From the NCBI RefSeq assembly GCF_008831285.2, contig NC_045146.1, positions 21,467,289 to 21,531,288 of the forward strand: 64,000 nt of DNA, written 5' to 3'. The notes beneath the pieces were generated by a model that was not told the DNA's origin, made no database searches, and saw only the letters and a program-made list of their open reading frames with translations. Within the stretch, counting starts at the first letter, position 1, and each line of letters opens with the position of its first letter. Positions 56,600-64,000 of this stretch are shown piece after piece. Made by a program: the position numbers and the translations under genes. The DNA is from Nymphaea colorata (Eukaryota; Streptophyta; Magnoliopsida; Nymphaeales; Nymphaeaceae).

Positions 56600-58900
56600 C
56601 TCGAGTCTCCAAAAACCACGGAGATGGACGCGCAAAAGAGAGGCAGCAGCCAGAGTCGCAAGGCGATAGCGTCGGGCGATGCGATCTGGAGGAAAAGGAA
56701 GAGTGCATCGTCATACCTCCGAAAGCATCCACCTCCTCTGGCATTAATAAATGGGGCTTTGGAGAACGACGTCTTTGACTTCACGGAGCTTAAAAATTCT
56801 CAGAGCTTCAGAGAATAATGACGGAAGGGAAGATGTCGGGGATGAGAGCGAGGGAAGCCTCGGTGGATAGAAACAAAAGGGAAGGGACTTGAAACAAGAA
56901 AGCAAGAACCGACCGTGTTAAAAAAACGAGGGAAAGCATGGTGACGTCATAATTTCGAAAACCCCTCTCTGCTTATACCTTTTTCCACATAAGGTCTTGC
57001 ACTTTCACTTTTTACTGCCAAACTGGAACCGTCATGTCAACCGCGGACCTTAAGCTTGCAGTCGCGGAAGGCGCAAAACAATATCTAGACGATTACGCCG
57101 TTTCAGGAAAAAAAAAAAAAAAAAGGAAACTCCGTTTTTTTGCATGAGACGAAAAATGTTTCCCCAAAAAAAGAAGTAATACAATCAGTAGAATCAGTAC
57201 AAAACTTTACTGGAAAATTGTTCACTCATCCCTTTCAAGAGAATTTGTGCGTTATGAATAATCCCCCTCTACGACACTTAAAAGTAGACAAACCTTCTTT
57301 TTCAGTTTTAAGTAATGAAAATAGTTTTTACTCTCTTTTTTTTTTTTTTTACCTTTCTTGTTCTTTTATAACTTATTATATATATAAATATGGATAGATA
57401 TACATGGGTTCAATAAATATAAGCATTAATGTATGCTATTTCCCAATCGCAACTTGCCCAATCAATACGATCTAATAATTCACATAATAGTACATTTTAA
57501 ATATTTCAAAAAGTATTGTTAAAAATATATTGTAGATGTGAGTCATGTGATCTAAACACAAAAATATACATAATGGATATTATTCAAATGTTGACAACAC
57601 TTTAGGTTAGAACAGGTATTTGTCTTCTTCACATTAAAGTTGAGTGCGAAATGACTTAAGAGGACTTGTCTTCCTACCGTGGCGTGGAAAGTTCAGCACC
57701 ACATTTCACTTTGACCTTGTAAGTACTTGAGCGAAAGCTGGTGACCAATCTGCAGTGACCAAAGTGCAAAATTCAAACGATGCTTACTCATGCAATAGCA
57801 GAACTCGACTTCCAAGGACGACCGAGTACACTTTTAAGTCGCCGTTTCTTTTTTGTTGGGCAACTGAATAGAAACTGAAAATACATATAAGACAATACAC
57901 CAGTGGGAGGCAATCATGCTTGTTCAAATTATCTCTCTCCTTCATGCTGCTGTGTCAAGCTGATGGAATTTCTAACGAAAAATGAGTAACCCAAAAGGAA
58001 GTGGCAGACTCGTTCTTATTAATTGTTTACATATTAATCCTTTCCATGTAATTTTTATCATTTACAATATTGATGCCTCTTAAGACTTTAAAATTTTATA
58101 ACTAATGTCTCTTATCCAAAATTTTCTGGCTTCACCCCTGACTTGAATAAGTTATTGATCTTACTTGTGTTGAGCTAGAGTCAGGAATATGGAGGTGAAA
58201 ATGGAGATATAATAACGTAAGCTTGAAATACATCTTTAATTTAAAAATGGTTGGAGTCGGCCTTTTTTTTTTACCCATATTTCTGGTACTGATTCCCAAC
58301 TCCCAGATTCAAGGTCCAAAATGCCAGAGAAATAAATGTGACGAAAAGCCATAAAAACTCACTAAAGCAACGCGTCTTCTTAGTGATGATTTATATATAA
58401 AACGCTACCCCACGTATATTGATTCAGGCGTGTAAAATTAAATTGTTCGATCGTCAGATGTTTTCGTTAAGCACTTTACCATCGGTAGTTTCTTTTGAAA
58501 ATCTCTCGGTGAAGACATTAGATATGATTTTTTTTTCACATTTATCCCTACTTTTGTTCGCATATTCTTGAGAAACAAACCTTTGTTCTTTTACTTAATC
58601 ATTTCAGGTTGATAATTTACCGTCGAATTGATTGGTAAAAAAAATTGCAGTGGGTGCAAAAAAGCCTTGTGCCAGATCCTTCTAATTTTAAAGGGCCCTC
58701 AAATGACAAGAAAACCATTCAACCTGTTCAACTAACGAAAGTAAGAATGGAAATGTGAGGGGATTAATTTGTCAATCACAGTAAGCATACACGAATTTGC
58801 GTTGTTGAATTCAAAAAGCACTCTACGAACTCCGAAAGGATTGAGGCTATTTAGGAAATTCATGAGAATCCGATGGGCATTTTGAATGAGATTGATTTTA
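56600..58900. other. Receptor-kinase promoter side and intergenic DNA
   Basis: 56600-56950 is GC-richer and probably holds the 5' UTR and core promoter of the receptor kinase. Beyond it no gene is supported. At about 58127-58141, CTGGCTTCACCCCTG resembles the end of a hAT-type element (compare CTCCGCCCCTG at 15040), without a visible partner. Confidence 0.45.
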
Positions 58901-58903
58901 GCC

Positions 58904-58944
58904 TTTTAGGGTTTTAGGGTTCCTTTCCCTCCATGACTATAAAT
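58904..58944 (+). promoter_or_regulatory. Telo-box plus TATA promoter-like segment
   Basis: A doubled telo-box (TTTTAGGGTTTTAGGGTT, 58904-58921) is followed 17 bp later by a TATA box (TATAAAT, 58938-58944). In plants this pairing, with a pyrimidine-rich leader as seen downstream (CTCTCTCTC, TTTTCTTCTTC), is typical of genes of the translation machinery. No coding region that I recognise follows. Confidence 0.5.
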
Positions 58945-58972
58945 TTTGACTCGCCCTCGAGGGTTGAGTCTC

Positions 58973-59092
58973 ATTCGCAGGCCACACAGCGCAGCGCTGA
59001 AGCGAGATCCTTTGGCCGTAGCTCCTCTCTCTCTCGATTCGCAGGCCATAGGGCGCCGCTCTGAAGCGAGATCCTTTGGCCATAGCTCGTGT
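58973..59092 (+). repeat. 64-bp tandem repeat in a leader-like region
   Basis: ATTCGCAGGCCA, GCGCAGCGCTGAAGCGAGATCC, TTTGGCCGTAGCTC at 58973-59036 recurs from 59037 with a few substitutions (GGCGCCGCTCTGAAGCGAG, GGCCATAGCTC). It starts about 30 bp downstream of the TATA box, where a transcript would begin. Confidence 0.8.
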
Positions 59093-62000
59093 CTCCATCT
59101 CTTTTGCTATCTTTTTCTATTCGTGTGGTTTTGCTCAATCTCTTTTTCTTCTTCTTGGTATTCATTATTGAATGTTTGCTATTTTCTCCCGAGATTGCTG
59201 TGTGAATGAGTCTTGAGGTATCTGTTTTTGATCTCCCCGTCTCTTCTTCTTGTTGTTCTTCTTGAAAAACTCAGTCCTTTCTTTTTTTCCCAATAGTGTG
59301 TTTGAAATCGGGCAAAATTTCAGGCAGCCTCTCTGCGAAATTGCACATGGCAGGCGGGGTGTTAGTTTGTCCGGAAATCGAAGGAACAGCTTCTGCTCTT
59401 CTGATTCGCTGAGAAGGTAAAGAGGTTGGAGAGGGGGAAATCCCTCCTCTTCTTTCCACCCTTCCCTGAAGCGGGTCTAGTAAGCCTAAGTACATCCTCT
59501 CTCTCTCTCTCTGTCTCTCTCTTAAGCAAAACCCCTCTTTTGTAATGTTCAACTCTAATGGGTGAAACGCGACATTTTTGGAATCAATTTTTTATCATGA
59601 AAGGAATCACCTGTCGTGTTACCATTACTGGTGCTGGATTTTTTCCAAGATTTTGATGTAGAAGTTTATATGTTCCAACCTGCTAGAAAAGTTCCCGTGA
59701 CATTGCTTTTTATCGTGAAGTGGAGACCAGCGAGCAATTCTTCGGTTACCTTTCCCTTTCGTCGTCTCATCCAGAAATTCTTCGTAAGTTCAGATTTCAG
59801 AGTGTGCCGAAAGAAGATCAGGTCCAACCATAATTAACTTATTTGGTCATATTTTGAGAAAATTTTAAGGTCCATTCAGAATCTTAACCTGGACATCTTC
59901 ATAAGTTCATAAACGAAAGGCCCCCAACCCCGCTTCTATATCTGCTTAATTGGAGGTGGCAACGATAGAAAGGCCGCCTCTCCATTCCATGGCTGACCAG
60001 AAATTTTAGTGTAACAATTGTTTTTTATTACCCAATTTCTTGAAGAGTTTGTAGAAACGCTCTCAATTAATTGTCATATATGTAACACTTATGACTTACC
60101 CTGGTGCACGGGAATGTGCAAGGATCTCCTTGTCCGCCATTTGGAATTGGTGAATTGGAAACCAAATCCATATTTCCAAAACCTATTAATGTTTAATGGA
60201 ATGGGATAAAGATTCCATTAGTTTGATGGCCATGGATGGGGATAAGTTGAAAGTGGTGAAATTAAGCCTTGATTAAGAATTAAACGGAAACTTTTTTTCT
60301 AGAATTTTTTGCCCACCACTTGAGATGGAAAGAAATTTTTGAAAAAATTTTCTGAAAATCAACAAACGGGCCCCGAGGAAAAATTGATGATCCTCTCTTT
60401 TCCTGATTCCTTTTTTCTTTATTTCCCCGTCCTTTTTTAAAATGTGTCCTTTTCTAAAATGTAGATAGGGGGATGGGAAAAGAGAGCATACCAGCAAAGG
60501 AGGTATCTAGTCTTATTTAAAACATAACGTATTTCATCCTCTAACATCAAAAGGCTGTTTCATGTGAAATATTTTTTAAACAGCGGCGCTAAAAATTTCC
60601 AACTGAGGGACACTAATGCATAATGCTAAAAGGGTAAATCAAATGTAAACATATAAGGTGCCAAAATTATTCAAAACTTGTCCTTAACTTTTTATGTAGC
60701 TGGACATCTCAAAATTCTAATGATTTTGATTGCCAAGTCCATTTCTCTTTTTATTAAACATGATTTATGTATCTACATTTGATATAAAAGGAGATATGAT
60801 AAAGATTTGACTAAACAATCAAGGTTGATGAATTAAACTAGTCACATTTTGAAATTGGTTCTTCCTTAAAAAATTACCAATTTTGACGAAGAAAGGATGG
60901 TTATAGAAACAATGTCAAAGAAGAATAAAAGGAAGAAAAACAAAATTGGACCAAGATTGAGAAAGAAAATACAAAGATAAAAATAAAATCAAGTCCGAAA
61001 ATGAGACCTGCTGAATTATGCTCCATATATAATGGACACACAAAAGGAAGTTGAACTCCCGTATCATGTATACTAAAAAATAAGCAGGTAGATGCCCCCA
61101 AATGTTCATTTTAATCGTTTGGTTATTTTGAAACCAATACCTCAACAACCAACCTGATATTTATTTATGACATGTATGGTTCCAAACTGTTTCCAATTAA
61201 GTAGAAACACAAGTCCAATTTGAATTTGTTTGGGGTTGGCTACCACAACAAACTAAGCATAACATAGATAGCGAAACCAAACCTTTCTTGAAAGCATTTC
61301 ACAACTACTCTTCTTATTGGAAGAAACCAGTCCTGATCAACTTTTTAAACCGTTCATCATAAAAAATGAGCCTCTACCATTGCTGTTGTTCCATAACTCC
61401 AGTTAAGATATCAGATAGCTTTCAAGGAGAAAGAAAATGAAGTATTTTTCTTTCTTTTGGTGTAAATTAAAGTGAAAACCACCTTAATTTCAACCTCAGA
61501 AGTCAATATTTAAAAGCACAAGTGACTCAATATGACATGATTCAACTTGATGCGCTTGTTGGGCAGTTGATGACAACGATAAGGCAAATATCAAACATAA
61601 AAATATGAGATATATTTTTAGATTATGGTCAAAAGATAGGAGCCTAGAAGGTAATTTACCAAGTTCAGAAGGTTAGGCGTTCCAGATTCGGTAGGTGATC
61701 ATCTTCCTCAATCATGCTGGGGAACGTATAGAAACTCCCGATTAATTAAATCCAACATCTGAAAGAGCACGCCGACGCCGGAGTCCGATTCACAGCCGCG
61801 CCGCATTGTTTATATTTACTCACCATACCAAACTTTTATTCTAATTTCATCATACCCGTATGGCCAACAACCAACCACTACATTTTTTTTTTTTAAGTAT
61901 TTGAACAAAGCAAACCTCAATGAGCGTAATCCCAAGGGTGGGTCTGATCATGTTCTTGGATTGCTTAGAACAGTACGAACTCTGTTGCCAAATGTTCAAA

Positions 62001-62316
62001 TCCATGTTTTCCACTTTGGACTTCCCAAAAACATCTTCTTTTTGCAGTTTGGAGATATCCATTTTTTCCATTCACCAGCGTTGAGATAATCCTTAAGTTG
62101 AAAGTATTGCATATATGAGATATGCAGGTAGTTTATGAAAATAAGAAGAAAACTCACATATGTTTTACTTTTAGTTTAGCTTCTGAAATCATCAAACATG
62201 AATTTTGAAAACTGAACAACTTAAACATGTATTTAGGAAATGTCTAATGAGTCTTAAGATTATGGTGGAAAAAAGCCCATCATCCAGGAAGCGACAAGGA
62301 AGCTAAACTAATGTGT
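59093..62316. other. No recognised gene
   Basis: Pyrimidine-rich at first (to about 59530), consistent with a 5' leader and first intron: a donor-like GAG|GTATCT occurs at about 59215 after a short ATG frame. Later sequence is AT-rich. Plus frame 59616-59837 and both frames around 61850-62090 have no domain I can name. A minus-strand stretch near 61680 reads LPNLERL, which could be a chance LRR-like match. Confidence 0.4.
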
Positions 62317-62317
62317 G

Positions 62318-62329
62318 TGTATATATATA
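62318..62329 (+). promoter_or_regulatory. TATA box of the extensin-like gene
   Basis: TATATATATAAG ends about 40 bp before the ATG at 62370, a usual spacing for a gene with a short leader. Confidence 0.5.
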
Positions 62330-62369
62330 AGTGAGAGCATGGTAGAAGCCAGAAGCGAAGAAGACCGAC

Positions 62370-62828
62370 ATGGGTTCCCCCTTCACAGGCGTTGCCTTCT
62401 TCCTCGCCTTTGCTTTCCTTGGGCTTTCCGCCGCCACCCCTGAAGCCGTAGCAGAATCTGACGGCACTCCCTTCAAGCGACCAGCTCTCCACCACGTTTA
62501 CAGCCACTTCAGGCCACCACCTCTCCACCATGTATACCACCGCCACTACAGGCCATCGCCACCAATGCGCCGCCCTTATCGGTCGCCGACTCCACGCTAC
62601 GTCTACCACCTACTGACCCAGAAGCCTCACCCACCAGCTTCAACAACCGAACACATCTCCCTCTACCCCCATTTTCATCGACACTTTCCACGACCACGAT
62701 ACGACCATCACCCGCCACTCACCCCTGGCGTCCGCCGCACCTCCACCGCTACGTCCGGCCACCTCTCCGTTACCGGTCACCTTGGCGCCACCACTGGAGA
62801 AGCGGGCCACAACACGGCCACTGAGTAA
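62370..62828 (+). CDS. Secreted Pro/His/Tyr-rich cell-wall-type protein
   Basis: 152 codons, single exon. The N terminus is a clear signal peptide (MGSPFTGVAFFLAFAFLG, cleavage probably near SAATP). The mature part is rich in Pro, His, Arg and Tyr, with short repeats LHHVYSHFRPPP, LHHVYHRHYRPSPP, RYVYHL, and HFHRHFPRPRYDHH. VYH-type and PPP motifs are like extensins and other hydroxyproline-rich wall proteins, where Tyr residues cross-link; the high His content is unusual. The last 40 or so residues are Thr/Gly-rich without the motif and could result from an old frame change. The product would enter the secretory path; any exact role is unknown. Confidence 0.65.
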   Translation: MGSPFTGVAFFLAFAFLGLSAATPEAVAESDGTPFKRPALHHVYSHFRPPPLHHVYHRHYRPSPPMRRPYRSPTPRYVYHLLTQKPHPPASTTEHISLYPHFHRHFPRPRYDHHPPLTPGVRRTSTATSGHLSVTGHLGATTGEAGHNTATE

Positions 62829-64000
62829 TAGTGCAGCTGGTCTGGCCGTTGGCCGGCAAAGTATCGGCGAGTGCTCAATCCGGTTTAATAATAAAGAGGG
62901 CGGGTCGAGCAGGCCAAGCGTGAGAGCTCCCCACCTGCCGCCGTCGATGGCTGAGGGTGCTTTTCACCGGTCCTGGTTGGTGTGAGTCGTCCTCGATTTC
63001 TTCTCGTCGCCTAATTCATGTTCTATTGCATTTGAAAATTCTTTAGATTGATTTGTCTGCGTGAACTCGGGCCATCGAGTTCGTTGAATAAGAAAAAGAA
63101 AGGCTATTTATTAGCTTGTATTGCGTTTCCTAGTGAAAGAGCGTCTGATTACCACTCTTTCTGCCTCCCTCTGTCTCTCTTTTCCCTCTCTAAGTCGACA
63201 CGATTACCATAGATTCAACTTTTGTCTCCTTGCAAGCCGCCACGATACTGTATAAGGGGCACTTTAGTCTTCTTAAAACACATTTTTTGCCTTTATGAGT
63301 GCACGGATTGTTAATTCTATCGGGAAAAACTGAAGCCTCCGTCTTAGATGGTGTATAAATTATGACTCAATGAGGTGAAAAAGAAGTTTTTAAAAGAATA
63401 AAAAGAAAATTGTGATAAAAAAAGGTTAAAAGTTGAAAAATTACATTCATTATCAAAAATTTTTAAAATATCTCAACCCTTTCTCAATTTGTTTGTTTTA
63501 TATTGTTGTCCATTTCCTTTTTTTTCCTTTGCCTCCAAGGTTTGAGCTGGATCGTGATTCAACATACTTTTTGTCCGCATCGCTCTTCGTTTCTCATATT
63601 TACAAAAATTTTTGTTGCACTAAGACATGGTATAATTGGAATCCACTAATTAACCCAACAATCAATTTTGAACAACACCCTCTATAAATGTCAACTAAGC
63701 ATACCATTATACGCCAAATTAAGTCCTTAAACAACCCGCTACCATGCATTCATTTTGGTGAGGTTTCGATCATGGTCATCATTTTTGGCATCACTTTCCC
63801 ATGGAGTAGTTGGATAAGACCAACTGGTAGTTAGAAGATCTTATTCCATGTTGTCATTGTCGACGTTGCTCATCAGTCTGCATCGGTTAGATTGGCATTT
63901 TATCTTTGCTGAATTGGTTCAAATTTGAACAGTAAGGTTTTTTTTTAATGTTAATTAGTTTTTTAAAATCGTTGTTTAGATAACAAATTCAGAAGTAAAG
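62829..64000. other. 3' flank and intergenic DNA to the window end
   Basis: The GC-rich composition of the extensin-like frame continues to about 62985, so the transcript or a former longer coding region may reach there. Beyond that the sequence is AT-rich with no supported gene. The frame at 63433-63687 has no domain. Confidence 0.45.

Noticed and set aside
61670..62090. Possible LRR-like or other coding remnants (LPNLERL on minus; 62-73-codon frames)
   Set aside because: Matches are too short and the frames break at once. I could not tie them to a family.
62280..62718. Minus-strand frames opposite the extensin-like gene
   Set aside because: Val/Gly/Glu-rich antisense of a Pro/His-rich frame, without motifs. 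The plus frame has a signal peptide and a TATA box.
1..64000. CRISPR arrays, tRNA or rRNA genes, operons, phage genes
   Set aside because: No regularly spaced repeats with unique spacers, no tRNA-like A/B boxes that I could support, and gene structure is clearly that of a plant nucleus.

Overview
The window reads as nuclear DNA of a flowering plant. It is AT-rich, its genes are split by GT-AG introns, it carries Ty1/copia LTR retrotransposons primed by initiator tRNA-Met (primer site TGGTATCAGAGC), and its host genes belong to plant families: a PAP28/29-type purple acid phosphatase, an LRR subfamily VIII-1 receptor kinase, a plant Kazal-like secreted protein and an extensin-like cell-wall protein. 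Nothing in the sequence fixes the species.

Layout. (a) 1-22 kb is a tandem segmental duplication around a PAP29-like gene. The left unit (about 1.2-12.7 kb) holds a decayed copy with several 1-bp frameshifts, whose last exon is split by a 5.57-kb copia element (6335-11908, target duplication GTTTT). The right unit (about 15.2-21.6 kb) holds an intact three-exon copy (17878-20017, 375 codons). The left unit also carries a broken zeaxanthin-epoxidase-like exon, and its following intron is recognisable again at the head of the right unit. Between the units lie further degenerate repeats and a 208-bp hAT-type MITE with a perfect 8-bp target duplication. (b) 23.5-23.9 kb has a small single-exon secreted Kazal-like protein gene on the minus strand. 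(c) 27.8-56.6 kb is one 29-kb receptor-kinase gene on the minus strand. I could place 20 coding exons from the splice sites and frame: signal peptide, LRR N-cap, eleven LRR or LRR-tail exons, ectodomain, transmembrane segment, kinase. Its introns hold an apparently intact copia element with identical-looking LTRs (44692-50143, target duplication CAATA), a solo LTR (42867-43381, target duplication CGCCT), a foldback MITE (about 29.69-29.85 kb) and several microsatellites. One LRR exon has a 1-bp homopolymer excess that breaks the frame before the transmembrane and kinase parts. (d) 58.9-59.2 kb has a promoter-like stretch (telo-box plus TATA) followed by a 64-bp tandem repeat, with no coding region I can recognise. 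(e) 62.37-62.83 kb encodes a small secreted Pro/His/Tyr-rich protein with its own TATA box.

The genes do not form a pathway or cluster; they are ordinary neighbours on a plant chromosome. Most of the unusual content is mobile-element history and gene duplication or decay. I found no CRISPR array, phage, operon or clearly new defence-like system. All exon boundaries are read by eye from splice consensus, phase and family similarity; no transcript data were available.
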